Assembly: GCF_003111685.1 (NCBI RefSeq)
Contig: NZ_CP022191.1
Location: 186,001-250,000 of the forward strand
Source of the DNA: Alloyangia pacifica
GTDB taxonomy: Bacteria > Pseudomonadota > Alphaproteobacteria > Rhodobacterales > Rhodobacteraceae
Length of the DNA stretch: 64,000 nt
Reading direction: 5' to 3'
The notes under the pieces: generated by a model
Seen by the model: only the letters and a program-made list of their open reading frames with translations
Told to the model about the DNA's origin: nothing
Databases searched by the model: none
Program-made: the position numbers and the translations under genes
Shown: in pieces, positions 1-8,711 of the stretch
Position numbering within the stretch: position 1 is the first letter of the stretch
Layout of the letters: each line of letters starts with the position of its first letter

Positions 1-1
1 C

Positions 2-619
2 ATCGGTGTGGGTCTGGTCATTCCGCTGGCCGCCTTCCTCGGGTTGCTGGCCTTCCTCAACAACCTGATCCCCGAGGCCGCCGCCGCGCCGGTACTGGTC
101 TTCGTGGCGCTGAGCCTGATCACCAACACCGCCCATTGCGTCAAACCTGCGCATATGGCCGCCGTCACCATCGCGATGATGCCGCATGTGTCGTCCTTCC
201 TGATGATCAAATGGGGGGCGCTGATGGGCGCGCTGCAGGCCACCGGCGTGGAGGGCCTGCCGCAGCTGGGTGACGAGGCGCTGACCGCCGCGCTGCTGCA
301 GCAGGGCGCGCATTTCGCGGGGCACCTGTCGCTGAGCCAGGGTGCGATCCTCACCGGGCTCATCTGGGGCGCGATCGTCGCGAGCGTGATCGACGGGCGG
401 TTCCGCAATGCCGGGGGCTTTGCGCTCGCCGCCGCGCTCATGTCACTGGTGGGGATCATCCATGGCGCCAGCCTGCACTGGCCCGCGCTCGGCCCGGTGT
501 CCGCCGGCTACCTGATGGCCGCCGCCTTCCTCTACATCTACCCGCTCTTCCACCGCGAAGGCGCGACGCAGAACCAGAACGTGGTGGTCGAGGAGCCGCC
601 TGCCGCGCCCGCGGAGTGA
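2..619 (+). CDS. Purine permease-like membrane protein, C-terminal part
   Basis: The frame is open from the window edge, so this is the last 205 residues of a longer protein; the real start lies upstream. The fragment is strongly hydrophobic, with about five likely membrane segments and a short charged tail (HREGATQNQNVVVEE). The stretch NTAHCVKPAHMAAVTIAMMP resembles the late conserved part of AzgA/NCS2 nucleobase permeases. Guanine deaminase follows on the same strand, which fits uptake of guanine or another purine. Family assignment rests on general resemblance and context and is moderate only. Confidence 0.5.
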   Translation: MGVGLVIPLAAFLGLLAFLNNLIPEAAAAPVLVFVALSLITNTAHCVKPAHMAAVTIAMMPHVSSFLMIKWGALMGALQATGVEGLPQLGDEALTAALLQQGAHFAGHLSLSQGAILTGLIWGAIVASVIDGRFRNAGGFALAAALMSLVGIIHGASLHWPALGPVSAGYLMAAAFLYIYPLFHREGATQNQNVVVEEPPAAPAE

Positions 620-690
620 TCCGGGCAGAGCCATCCTCACCCCACCGGCGCGGGCCACGTCCCGGCCCGCGTCCCTATGCCCTCCCCCGC

Positions 691-714
691 CAGATCCCCG
701 GCCAGATCCCCGGC
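691..714 (+). repeat. Two tandem copies of a 12-bp repeat before guaD
   Basis: CAGATCCCCGGC occurs twice without a gap, with a third degenerate start after it. It lies in the leader between the permease end and guaD, just upstream of the guaD ribosome site. It may be a slippage product with no function. Confidence 0.6.
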
Positions 715-736
715 CAACTCCCCGAAAGGTGATCCG

Positions 737-2074
737 ATGAAAACCGACCAAGTGCTCCTGCGCGGACGCATCCTCAGTTTCAACGCCGAGCCGCAGGGCC
801 CCGACGACCATGCCGCCTACCGCTACATCGAGGACGGGGCGATCCTGATCGCGGGCGGGATGATCCGCGCCAGCGGCGCCTTCGACCAGCTTGCCCGACA
901 GGCTCCGAGCGTGCCGGTGGTGGACCACCGCCCGCACCTGCTGATGCCCGGCTTCATCGACACCCACATCCATTACCCGCAGGTGCAGGTCATTGCCTCT
1001 TGGGGGGCGCAGCTGCTGGACTGGCTCAACAGCTACACCTTCCCCGAAGAGACCCGCTTTGCCGATCCCGCCCATGCCGGGGCCATGGCCGAGTGGCTGA
1101 TCGCGCAGCTCTGCGCCCATGGCACCACCACGGCTGTGGCCTATGCTTCCGTCCACGAAGCCTCGGCCGAGGCCTTCTTTGCCGCTGCCGCGCGCCGCGA
1201 CATGCGGATGATCGGCGGCAAGGTGATGATGGACCGCAACGCGCCCGAGGCGCTGCGTGACACGCCGCAATCGGGTTATGACGCCAGCAAGCGGCTGATC
1301 GCCCGCTGGCATGGCCGCGGCCGCGCCAGCTATGCCATCACCCCGCGCTTCGCCATCACCTCAAGCCCCGAGCAGATGGAAATGGCCGGCGCGCTCGTCG
1401 CCGAGCACCCCGAGTGTTTCCTGCAGACCCATCTCTCGGAGAACCGCGACGAGATCGCCTATACGCTCAGCCTCTACCCCGAAGCGCCGGACTATCTTGG
1501 CGTCTACGAGCGGTATGGCCTGCTTGGGCCCAAGACGCTGCTCGGCCATTCGATCCACCTCGAGCCCCGCGAGATCGACCTGCTGGCCGAGATCGGCGCC
1601 AAGCCCGTCTTCTGTCCGACCTCGAACCTCTTTCTTGGCAGCGGGCTCTTCGACGACGCCGGGTTGCGCGCGCGCGGCATTTGCAATGCCATCGCCACCG
1701 ACGTCGGCGCGGGCACCAGCTACTCGATGCTGCAGACCCTGAACGAGGCCTACAAGGTGCTGCAGCTTCAGGGCCAAAAACTCCACCCGCTGCGTGCTTT
1801 CCACTGGATCACCCGTGGCAATGCCCTTGCGCTGGGACTCGAGGACAAGATCGGCACGCTGGAGCCGGGGACCGAAGCGGATATCGTGGTGCTCGACTCT
1901 TCGGCGACCGAGCCGATGGCCTTGCGCATGCAGCGGGCCGGGACTCTGAGCGAAGAGCTTTTCGTGCTTCAGATGCTTGGCGACGACCGCGCCGTGGCAG
2001 AGACCTATGTCGCGGGCGTGCCGCAGAAAAACGCAGCGGTCCGCGCTCCGCGACCCGAACTGCAGTCTGCCTGA
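737..2074 (+). CDS. guaD: Guanine deaminase
   Basis: Zn-dependent amidohydrolase that turns guanine into xanthine and ammonia in the cytoplasm. The 445-residue length fits the family. The metal motif PGFIDTHIHYPQ is at about residues 71-82 (His77, His79), and QTHLSEN, GHSIH and the ATDVGAG aspartate follow in the usual order. I start at ATG 737, behind AAAGGTG, rather than at an in-frame ATG at 677 whose extra residues are only Ser/Pro/Ala/Arg repeats. It lies between a probable purine permease and allE, and its xanthine product would feed urate formation and the PuuD route nearby. Confidence 0.93.
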   Translation: MKTDQVLLRGRILSFNAEPQGPDDHAAYRYIEDGAILIAGGMIRASGAFDQLARQAPSVPVVDHRPHLLMPGFIDTHIHYPQVQVIASWGAQLLDWLNSYTFPEETRFADPAHAGAMAEWLIAQLCAHGTTTAVAYASVHEASAEAFFAAAARRDMRMIGGKVMMDRNAPEALRDTPQSGYDASKRLIARWHGRGRASYAITPRFAITSSPEQMEMAGALVAEHPECFLQTHLSENRDEIAYTLSLYPEAPDYLGVYERYGLLGPKTLLGHSIHLEPREIDLLAEIGAKPVFCPTSNLFLGSGLFDDAGLRARGICNAIATDVGAGTSYSMLQTLNEAYKVLQLQGQKLHPLRAFHWITRGNALALGLEDKIGTLEPGTEADIVVLDSSATEPMALRMQRAGTLSEELFVLQMLGDDRAVAETYVAGVPQKNAAVRAPRPELQSA

Positions 2075-2122
2075 ACCCGCCCCTGCCACATCCGCCATCT
2101 CTGGCGAGATGAGACATCCATG

Positions 2123-2155
2123 GGCGCGCCTTTCGGCAAGTCCGAAAGGCGCGCC
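2123..2155 (+). terminator. Perfect 14-bp hairpin after guaD
   Basis: The arms GGCGCGCCTTTCGG (2123-2136) and CCGAAAGGCGCGCC (2142-2155) pair perfectly around a 5-nt loop. A six-T run follows at 2166-2171, itself inside a small CCTTTTT/AAAAAGG hairpin. This is a strong intrinsic terminator candidate between guaD and allE. The 10-nt gap between stem and T run is longer than usual, so it could instead act as an attenuator or RNA-stability element. Confidence 0.65.
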
Positions 2156-2260
2156 GCGATTATCCTTTTTTCCAAAAAGGACTTTTCGCCCCGCGCCCTG
2201 TCGCCCGCGCCGCCCGGAGCGCCCATACTTCCGGCAGTTCCCCTCCCATCGGAGCCCCAG

Positions 2261-3142
2261 ATGACCCAGACCCCTTCCTACTACGCCCCCACCGGCGGCC
2301 ACCCGCCGCAAACCCAGCTCTTGACCGACCGCGCGGTGTTCACCGATGCCTACGCGGTCATCCCCAAGGGCACGATGCGCGACATCGTCACCAGCTTCCT
2401 GCCGTTCTGGGAGGACACGCGTCTGTGGGTGCTGTCGCGCCCGCTCAGCGGTTTTGCCGAGACCTTCTCGCAGTACATTATGGAAGTGCAGCCGGGCGGC
2501 GGCTCGGACCATCCCGAGACCGACGCTGGCGCCGAGGGGGTGCTCTTTGTCGTCGGCGGCGAAGCTGTGCTGACCGTCGAAGGCGAGGCGCATGTTCTGC
2601 GCGAGGGCGGCTACGCCTTCCTGCCGCCCGCGACGCTTTGGAGCCTGCGCAACACGGGTGAAGACATCCTGCGCTTCCACTGGATCCGCAAGGCCTACGA
2701 GGCAGTGCCCGGCCTGCCCCATCCCGAGGTGATCATCGCCAACGAGCAGGACATCGCCCCCACCCCGATGCCCGGCACCGACGGCAAATGGGCCACCACC
2801 CGCTTTGTCGATCCGTCAGACCTGCGCCACGATATGCACGTCACGGTTGTGACCTTCGAACCCGGCGCGGTGATCCCCTTTGCCGAGACCCACGTGATGG
2901 AGCACGGGCTCTACGTGCTCGAAGGCAAGGCGGTCTACCGGCTCAACCAGGACTGGGTTGAGGTCGAGGCCGGAGATTACATGTGGCTCCGCGCCTTCTG
3001 CCCGCAGGCCTGCTACGCGGGCGGTCCGGGCCGGTTCCGCTACCTGCTCTACAAGGACGTCAACCGGCACATGGCGCTGCGTCCGTCGGGCGCGGCACAG
3101 CCGATGTCCGCGCACCGCAAGGTCAGCGCTCCGGCGGGCTGA
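2261..3142 (+). CDS. allE: (S)-ureidoglycine aminohydrolase, bicupin
   Basis: Mn-dependent bicupin that releases ammonia from (S)-ureidoglycine to give (S)-ureidoglycolate. At 293 residues it has two cupin halves: the first holds VQPGGGSDHPETDAGAEGVL and the second holds EPGAVIPFAETHVMEHGLYV with the metal His/Glu set. ATG 2261 is preceded by GGAG. A longer in-frame start at 2120 would lie before the hairpin and adds a low-complexity leader. Its end overlaps the end of convergent bhcR by 20 nt. The next step, ureidoglycolate lyase AllA, is encoded 7 kb away. Confidence 0.9.
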   Translation: MTQTPSYYAPTGGHPPQTQLLTDRAVFTDAYAVIPKGTMRDIVTSFLPFWEDTRLWVLSRPLSGFAETFSQYIMEVQPGGGSDHPETDAGAEGVLFVVGGEAVLTVEGEAHVLREGGYAFLPPATLWSLRNTGEDILRFHWIRKAYEAVPGLPHPEVIIANEQDIAPTPMPGTDGKWATTRFVDPSDLRHDMHVTVVTFEPGAVIPFAETHVMEHGLYVLEGKAVYRLNQDWVEVEAGDYMWLRAFCPQACYAGGPGRFRYLLYKDVNRHMALRPSGAAQPMSAHRKVSAPAG

Positions 3143-3965
3143 CCCCGCCGATCGCCGCCGTAAGCTCCCGGGCCGCGCGCATCACCGCGCGGCTCGTTTC
3201 GTCTGTGCTCTCCTCGCGTATACGGATCGTCGGGCCGGACACCGAAACGCCCGCCACCGCCTCGCCCGAGGCATCGAAGACCGCCGCCGCGATGCAGCGC
3301 ATTCCCAGATTCTTTTCTTCTGCATCAATAGAATAGCCCCGCGTCCGGATCGCCGCGAGATCGGCGCGCAGTGCCTCCGGCTCGGCCAGCGTGTGCTCGG
3401 TGAAGCGCTCCATGTCCCGCGCCAACAGTTTCTCGAGCCTGTCCCCACCCATCTCCGCCAACAGCGCCTTGCCAATGCCAGAGGCATGCAGCGGCGACAG
3501 CGTGCCCGGCGGAAAGAACGCGCGGATGCTCTCATGTGTCTCGACCTGGCTGACGAAAAGCACCGACGCCTCGCGCACGATGCCGAGGTTGGCCGTCTCA
3601 CCCGTGTCTTCCATCAACGTGCGCAGGATAGGTCGCGCCCGCTCTACGAGGCTGGTCCGGCGCAGGAAGCGTGCGCCGATGACAAAGGATTGCGGGCCGA
3701 CGTGCCAGAGCTGCTCGGTGGGATCGAACTCGACCATCCGCCGGCCTTCGAGGGTGACGAGGATGCGGTAAACCGTGGCCGGGGATTGCTGCAGATCGCT
3801 CGCCAGTTCCGACAACGTGAGGCCTGGGCGGGCACTCAGGTAGTCCAGCACCTCCATCGCTCGGTCGAGCGACTTGATGGTGTTCTGCGCACTGTTGTCC
3901 TCCCATCCACGCGGCCGGCCGCGGGCACGGCGGGGGGTGATTTCGGCATCTTTAGGAGAATCCAT
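3123..3965 (-). CDS. bhcR: IclR-family regulator of the beta-hydroxyaspartate cycle
   Basis: 280-residue IclR protein with an N-terminal winged helix (LTLSELASDLQQSPATVYRI) and a C-terminal effector domain (HASGIGKALLAEM; GYSIDAEEKNLGMRCIA). It is divergent from bhcABCD, the arrangement of bhcR in Paracoccus denitrificans, where BhcR senses glyoxylate. I chose ATG 3965, which has a purine-rich GAAAGAGAT upstream; an in-frame ATG at 4004 has no ribosome site. Its 3' end overlaps allE by 20 nt on the opposite strand, so strong transcription of either gene could interfere with the other. Confidence 0.9.
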   Translation of the reverse strand: MDSPKDAEITPRRARGRPRGWEDNSAQNTIKSLDRAMEVLDYLSARPGLTLSELASDLQQSPATVYRILVTLEGRRMVEFDPTEQLWHVGPQSFVIGARFLRRTSLVERARPILRTLMEDTGETANLGIVREASVLFVSQVETHESIRAFFPPGTLSPLHASGIGKALLAEMGGDRLEKLLARDMERFTEHTLAEPEALRADLAAIRTRGYSIDAEEKNLGMRCIAAAVFDASGEAVAGVSVSGPTIRIREESTDETSRAVMRAARELTAAIGGVSPPER

Positions 3966-4056
3966 AAAATCTCTTTCATTTACCTTGAAAGCGAAATTCA
4001 CCATATGAAAAAATCAACCATCTGACAACGAATGGTTTTCCTGCTTGGCTCATTTC

Positions 4057-4071
4057 TGAAAAACGATTTCA
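4057..4071. promoter_or_regulatory. Candidate BhcR operator, bhcR-bhcA intergenic
   Basis: TGAAA-AACGA-TTTCA is a perfect inverted repeat with 5-bp arms in the AT-rich region between divergent bhcR and bhcA. A related TGAA/TTCA pair lies closer to bhcR near 3983-3997. IclR proteins often bind short TGAAA/TTTCA-type palindromes. The assignment to BhcR is inferred from position. Confidence 0.4.
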
Positions 4072-4133
4072 AAAAAAATTCTCCGCGGGCCGCCCCCGGT
4101 TAGGGTCGTTTCCAGCGACCAGAGGAGGTGGCC

Positions 4134-5324
4134 ATGAGCTTTCAGAACCCCGTTTTCATTCCGGGCCCGACCAACATCCCCGAGCGCCTGCGCAAGGCCT
4201 GCGATATGCCGACGATCGACCATCGCTCGCCGCTGTTCGGGCAGATCCTGCACCCGGCCCGCGATGGCGTGCGCAAGGTGCTTAAGAGCACGCGCGCCGA
4301 GGTGTTCATCTTTCCCTCGACCGGCACCGGGGGTTGGGAGACGGCGCTGAGCAACACGCTCTCGCCCGGCGACACCGTGCTGGCGGCGCGCAATGGCATG
4401 TTCAGCCACCGCTGGATCGACATGTGCCAGCGCCACGGGCTGAACGCCGAGGTCGTCGAGACGCCCTGGGGCGAGGGCCTGCCAGCGGAGCGCTACGCAG
4501 AGATCCTGGCTGCGGACAAACAGCATCGTATCAAGGCGGTTCTCGCCACCCACAACGAGACCGCCACCGGCGTGCGCTCGGACATCGCCGCGGTGCGCCG
4601 CGCGCTCGATGACGCGGGCCACCCGGCGCTGCTGTTTGTCGATGGCGTCAGCTCGATCGCCTCGATGGATTTTCGCTTTGACGAGTGGGGCGTCGACTGC
4701 GCCGTCACCGGCTCGCAGAAGGGCTTCATGCTGCCGCCGGGCCTTGCCATCGTCGGCTTCAGCGACAAGGCCATGGCGGCCACAAAGACCGCGAAGCTGC
4801 CGCGCACCTTCTTCGACGTGCAGGACATGGCGAAGGGTTATGCCAACAACGCCTACCCCTACACCCCCGCCGTCGGCCTGCTGAACGGGTTGAACGAGGC
4901 CTGCCGCCTGGTGCTGGACGAGGGGCTGGAGAACGTTTTTGCTCGCCATCACCGCATTGCGGAAGGCGTACGCTCGGCGGTCCGCGCCTGGGGCCTCGAA
5001 CTTTGCGCCGCCTCGCCCGAGGTCTACTCGGACACGGTCAGCGCCATCCGCACGCCCGAGGGGTTCAACGCCACTGACATTGTCAGCCACGCCGCGCAGA
5101 CCTATGGCGTCGCCTTCGGCACCGGGCTTGGCGAAGTTGCCGGCAAGGTGTTCCGCATCGGCCACCTCGGCAGCCTGACCGATGTGATGACCCTTTCCGG
5201 TCTCGCTTGCGCCGAGATGTGCATGAAGGACCTTGGGCTCGACATCACGCTCGGCTCGGGCGTCGCGGCGGCGCAGGAGTTCTACCGCGCCACCCCCGCG
5301 CTCGCCCGGAAGGAGGCCGCGTGA
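4134..5324 (+). CDS. bhcA: Aspartate-glyoxylate aminotransferase
   Basis: Class V PLP aminotransferase, 396 residues. In the beta-hydroxyaspartate cycle it moves the amino group of aspartate to glyoxylate, giving glycine and oxaloacetate. The N-terminal FIPGPTNIPERLR motif and the PLP lysine in TGSQKGFMLPPG (Lys196) are present. The start is ATG 4134 behind GAGGAGG; an upstream in-frame GTG at 4128 overlaps that ribosome site. Its stop overlaps the bhcB start by one base (TGATG), so the two are probably translationally coupled. Oxaloacetate is the net product that leaves the cycle. Confidence 0.92.
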   Translation: MSFQNPVFIPGPTNIPERLRKACDMPTIDHRSPLFGQILHPARDGVRKVLKSTRAEVFIFPSTGTGGWETALSNTLSPGDTVLAARNGMFSHRWIDMCQRHGLNAEVVETPWGEGLPAERYAEILAADKQHRIKAVLATHNETATGVRSDIAAVRRALDDAGHPALLFVDGVSSIASMDFRFDEWGVDCAVTGSQKGFMLPPGLAIVGFSDKAMAATKTAKLPRTFFDVQDMAKGYANNAYPYTPAVGLLNGLNEACRLVLDEGLENVFARHHRIAEGVRSAVRAWGLELCAASPEVYSDTVSAIRTPEGFNATDIVSHAAQTYGVAFGTGLGEVAGKVFRIGHLGSLTDVMTLSGLACAEMCMKDLGLDITLGSGVAAAQEFYRATPALARKEAA

Positions 5325-6295
5325 TGAAGGATATCGCGCTGAGCATCCCCACCTATGACGACATGCTGGCGGCCCACGCCCGCATCGCGCCGCACATCCA
5401 TCGCACCCCGGTGCTGACCTCGTCCTTCCTGAACGAGCTCACCGGCGCGCAGCTCTACTTCAAGTGCGAGAACTTCCAGAAGGCCGGCGCCTTCAAGGTG
5501 CGCGGCGCCTCCAACGCGGTCTTCAGCCTGACGGACGTCGAGGCGGCACGCGGCGTCTGCACCCACAGCTCGGGCAACCACGCGCTGTCGCTGAGCTATG
5601 CCGCCGGGCGGCGCGGCATCCCCTGTAATGTGGTGATGCCGCGGAGCGCGCCTCAGGCCAAGAAGGACGCCGTGCGCGGCTACGGCGGGATCATCACCGA
5701 ATGCGAGCCCTCGACCAGTTCGCGCGAGGCGGTGTTTGCCGAAGTGCAGGCGGCTACGGGGGGCGATTTCGTCCACCCCTACAACGACCCCCGCGTCATC
5801 GCGGGTCAGGGCACCTGCTCGCGCGAGTTCATGGAACAGACGGACGGGCTCGACATGGTCGTGGCGCCGATCGGCGGCGGCGGCATGATCTCGGGCACCT
5901 GTCTCACGCTCTCCACGCTCGCCCCCGAAGTCCAGGTCATCGCCGCCGAGCCCGAGCAGGCCGATGACGCCTACCGCAGCTTCAAGGCCGGGCACATCAT
6001 CGCCGATGACGCGCCCGAGACCGTGGCCGACGGGCTGAAGGTGCCGCTGAAGGATCTGACCTGGCACTTCGTCTCCAGCCACGTCAGCGACATCCTCACC
6101 GCCTCGGAAGAGGAAATCGTCGAGGCTATGAAGCTGATCTGGAAGCGCATGAAGATCGTGATGGAGCCATCGAGCGCCGTGCCGCTTGCCACAATCCTCA
6201 AGAACCGCGACCGTTTCGCCGGAAAGCGCGTCGGTCTCATCATCACCGGCGGCAATGTCGATCTCGACCGTCTGCCCTGGACCAAAGGAGCCTGA
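5324..6295 (+). CDS. bhcB: beta-Hydroxyaspartate dehydratase
   Basis: Fold-type II PLP lyase of the serine/threonine dehydratase family, 323 residues. It removes water from (2R,3S)-beta-hydroxyaspartate to form iminosuccinate. The PLP lysine lies in KAGAFKVRGA (Lys58), SSGNHALSLSYA binds the substrate carboxylate, and the glycine loop PIGGGGMISG holds the cofactor phosphate. It overlaps bhcA by one base and is followed after 3 nt by bhcC. From sequence alone it could be a threonine or serine racemase/dehydratase; the locus decides the call. Confidence 0.9.
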   Translation: MKDIALSIPTYDDMLAAHARIAPHIHRTPVLTSSFLNELTGAQLYFKCENFQKAGAFKVRGASNAVFSLTDVEAARGVCTHSSGNHALSLSYAAGRRGIPCNVVMPRSAPQAKKDAVRGYGGIITECEPSTSSREAVFAEVQAATGGDFVHPYNDPRVIAGQGTCSREFMEQTDGLDMVVAPIGGGGMISGTCLTLSTLAPEVQVIAAEPEQADDAYRSFKAGHIIADDAPETVADGLKVPLKDLTWHFVSSHVSDILTASEEEIVEAMKLIWKRMKIVMEPSSAVPLATILKNRDRFAGKRVGLIITGGNVDLDRLPWTKGA

Positions 6296-6298
6296 GCC

Positions 6299-7462
6299 AT
6301 GAATGCACCCGTGACTTTCGACCAACTCGAGGTCGGCTTCGACGTTCCCGCCCTGCCGGGCATGGACGCGGCGGACATCCAGACACCCTGTCTCGTGCTC
6401 GATCTGGATGCGCTCGAGCGCAACATCCGCAAGATGGGCGACTACGCCCGCGCCCACAACATGCGCCACCGCGTGCACGGCAAGATGCACAAATCGGTGG
6501 ACGTGGCCAAGCTGCAGATCCGGCTCGGCGGGGCCATTGGCGTCTGTTGCCAGAAGGTGTCGGAGGCCGAGGTTTTCGTGCGCGGCGGCATCAAGGATGT
6601 GCTGGTCTCGAACCAGGTGCGCGACCCGCGCAAGATCGACCGGCTGGCGCGGCTGCCGAAGCTCGGCGCGAAGATCATCGTCTGCGTCGACGACCTCGCC
6701 AATGTGGCCGAGCTAGCAGAGGCCGCGCAGCGCCATGGCACCACCATCGAGTGCTTTGTCGAGATCGACTGCGGCGCGGGCCGCTGCGGCGTGACCACCT
6801 CCGAGGCGGTTGTGCAGATCGCGCGTGCCATCGATGCCGCCCAGGGCCTCGAGTTCACCGGCATCCAAGCCTACCAGGGCGCCATGCAGCACCTCGACAG
6901 CTACGAGGCGCGGCGCGACAAGCTGAACGTTGCCATCGCGCAGGTGAAGGAGGCCGTCGCCGCGCTCGAGGCCGTGGGCCTGAAGCCCGATCTGGTCTCT
7001 GGCGGCGGCACCGGCAGCTACTACTTTGAGAGCAACTCCGGCGTCTACAACGAGCTTCAGTGCGGCTCCTACGCCTTCATGGATGCCGATTACGGCCGGA
7101 TCCGTGACAAGGACGGCAACCGCATCGACGACGGCGAGTGGGAGAATGCCTTCTTCATCCTCACCCAGGTGATGAGCCACGCCAAGTCCGACAAGGCGAT
7201 CTGCGACGCGGGCCTCAAGGCCCAGTCGATCGACAGTGGCCTGCCGGTGATCTACGGGCGCACCGACGTGGAATACGTCAAGTGCTCGGACGAGCACGGC
7301 GTGATCGCCGATCCCTCGGGCGTGCTGAAGGTCGGCGAGAAGCTGAAGCTGGTGCCCGGCCACTGCGACCCCACCGCCAATGTCCACGACTGGTACGTCG
7401 GCGTGCGCGGCGGCAAGGTCGAGACGCTCTGGCCGGTCTCGGCGCGCGGCAAGGCTTACTGA
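6299..7462 (+). CDS. bhcC: beta-Hydroxyaspartate aldolase
   Basis: Fold-type III PLP enzyme of the D-threonine aldolase/alanine-racemase group, 387 residues. It joins glycine and glyoxylate to (2R,3S)-beta-hydroxyaspartate. The N-terminal barrel carries the PLP lysine in HGKMHKSVDVAK (Lys62); the C-terminal DSD-like domain has the metal site around PGHCDPTANVHDW. The ribosome site AAAGGAG lies within the end of bhcB. Two hairpins, one with a T run, separate it from bhcD. Confidence 0.92.
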   Translation: MNAPVTFDQLEVGFDVPALPGMDAADIQTPCLVLDLDALERNIRKMGDYARAHNMRHRVHGKMHKSVDVAKLQIRLGGAIGVCCQKVSEAEVFVRGGIKDVLVSNQVRDPRKIDRLARLPKLGAKIIVCVDDLANVAELAEAAQRHGTTIECFVEIDCGAGRCGVTTSEAVVQIARAIDAAQGLEFTGIQAYQGAMQHLDSYEARRDKLNVAIAQVKEAVAALEAVGLKPDLVSGGGTGSYYFESNSGVYNELQCGSYAFMDADYGRIRDKDGNRIDDGEWENAFFILTQVMSHAKSDKAICDAGLKAQSIDSGLPVIYGRTDVEYVKCSDEHGVIADPSGVLKVGEKLKLVPGHCDPTANVHDWYVGVRGGKVETLWPVSARGKAY

Positions 7463-7484
7463 ACCGCACCCCCCCTCATGCTCC

Positions 7485-7511
7485 GCGCGCCCGCTCACCC
7501 CGCGGGCGCGC
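7485..7511 (+). other. Perfect 10-bp hairpin after bhcC
   Basis: GCGCGCCCGC (7485-7494) pairs fully with GCGGGCGCGC (7502-7511) across a 7-nt loop. It is the first of two adjacent hairpins in the 106-nt bhcC-bhcD gap and has no T run of its own. It may protect the 3' end of the upstream message. Confidence 0.5.
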
Positions 7512-7514
7512 CTT

Positions 7515-7551
7515 GCCCGCGCGTCCATAGTCCCGGCGCGCGGGCCTTTTT
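7515..7551 (+). terminator. Intrinsic terminator-like hairpin inside the bhc operon
   Basis: GCCCGCGCG (7515-7523) and CGCGCGGGC (7537-7545) form a perfect 9-bp stem with a 13-nt loop, followed at once by CTTTTT. This is the classic form of a Rho-independent terminator, placed between bhcC and bhcD. It could lower bhcD expression relative to bhcABC, or end one transcript while bhcD has its own promoter. Confidence 0.6.
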
Positions 7552-7568
7552 CACGAAAGGAGAGCCCC

Positions 7569-8534
7569 ATGCTCATCGTTCCCGAACGCGAGATCGCCGA
7601 CCTGATGACCCGCGAGGCCGCCTTTGCCGCGGTCGAGAAGGTGTTTGCCGCCATGGCCACCGGAGACGCCTACAACTTCCCCGTGGTCCGTGAAGCCATC
7701 GGCCACGAAGACGCGCTCTACGGCTTCAAGGGCGGCTTCGACCGCTCCGGCCTCACGTTGGGGCTGAAGGCTGGTGGCTACTGGCCCAACAACCTCGAAG
7801 AGCGTGGCCTCATCAACCACCAGTCCACCGTGTTCCTCTTCGATCCCGATACCGGCAGGGCAAAGGCCATGGTCGGGGGCAACCTGCTGACGGCGCTGCG
7901 GACCGCCGCCGCCTCCTCGGTGTCGATCCGCCACCTCGCGCGCGAGGACGCCCGGGTGATCGGCATGGTCGGCGCGGGACACCAGGCGACCTTCCAGCTG
8001 CGGGCCGCGCTCGAGCAGCGCGACTTCGACAAGGTGATCGGCTGGAACCTGCACCCCGAGATGCTGCCCAACCTCGAGAAGGTTGCCGCCGAGGCGGGCC
8101 TGCCCTTCGAGGCGGTCGAACTCGAGGGCATGCGCGAGGCAGATGTGATCATCTCGATCACCTCCTCCTTCGCGCCGATCCTTCTTGCCGAGCACGTCTC
8201 GCCGGGCTGCCACATCGCCTGCATGGGCACCGACACCAAGGGCAAGCAGGAGGCCGCGCCGGAGCTGCTGGCAAAGGCGACGGTGTTCACCGACGAAGTC
8301 GCGCAGTCGGTCTCGATCGGCGAGGCGCAACACGCGGTCACCGCAGGGCTGATCGGCGACGCCGACATCACCCAACTCGGCGCGGTGATCGGCGGCACAC
8401 ACATCGGGCGCAGCTCGGCCGAGGAGATCACCCTCTTCGACGGCACCGGCGTCGGCCTGCAGGATCTGGCCGTGGCCGCGGCTGTGGTCGATCTGGCCGT
8501 CGAGAAGGGCATCGCGATCGAGGTCGATTTCTGA
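7569..8534 (+). CDS. bhcD: Iminosuccinate reductase
   Basis: Ornithine cyclodeaminase/mu-crystallin family dehydrogenase, 321 residues. It reduces iminosuccinate to L-aspartate with NAD(P)H and so regenerates the amino donor used by BhcA. The nucleotide-binding motif is VIGMVGAGHQATFQ, and LGLKAGGYW holds the family's substrate-site lysine. ATG 7569 follows AAAGGAG. It completes the cycle genes in the order A-B-C-D, as in Paracoccus. From the family alone it could be an alanine dehydrogenase or ornithine cyclodeaminase. Confidence 0.9.
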   Translation: MLIVPEREIADLMTREAAFAAVEKVFAAMATGDAYNFPVVREAIGHEDALYGFKGGFDRSGLTLGLKAGGYWPNNLEERGLINHQSTVFLFDPDTGRAKAMVGGNLLTALRTAAASSVSIRHLAREDARVIGMVGAGHQATFQLRAALEQRDFDKVIGWNLHPEMLPNLEKVAAEAGLPFEAVELEGMREADVIISITSSFAPILLAEHVSPGCHIACMGTDTKGKQEAAPELLAKATVFTDEVAQSVSIGEAQHAVTAGLIGDADITQLGAVIGGTHIGRSSAEEITLFDGTGVGLQDLAVAAAVVDLAVEKGIAIEVDF

Positions 8535-8662
8535 GCCATCTTACTGCGGTGCACGGGCGGGGCGGAGGCGGCAAGCCTTCACCCTTTCTCTATTGTGGAA
8601 TGCGGCCCCCGTGCCCACCCGGAAAAAGGCCGAAGGTCGCCCGGGGCTCTCTCAAAGGCAAA

Positions 8663-8686
8663 CGGCGCGCCCCGAGCGGCGCGCCG
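8663..8686. terminator. Hairpin between convergent bhcD and the urate/xanthine permease
   Basis: CGGCGCGCC (8663-8671) and GGCGCGCCG (8678-8686) form a perfect 9-bp stem with a 6-nt loop in the gap between two convergent genes. There is no clear T run on either side. It is a possible bidirectional terminator. Confidence 0.45.
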
Positions 8687-8711
8687 CAGCTTCTGCGAAG
8701 GATGGATGGGG

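Noticed and set aside
691-714. The 12-bp tandem repeat as the start of a CRISPR array or regulatory array
   Set aside because: Only two exact copies with no spacer. It is more simply a slippage duplication in a GC-rich leader.
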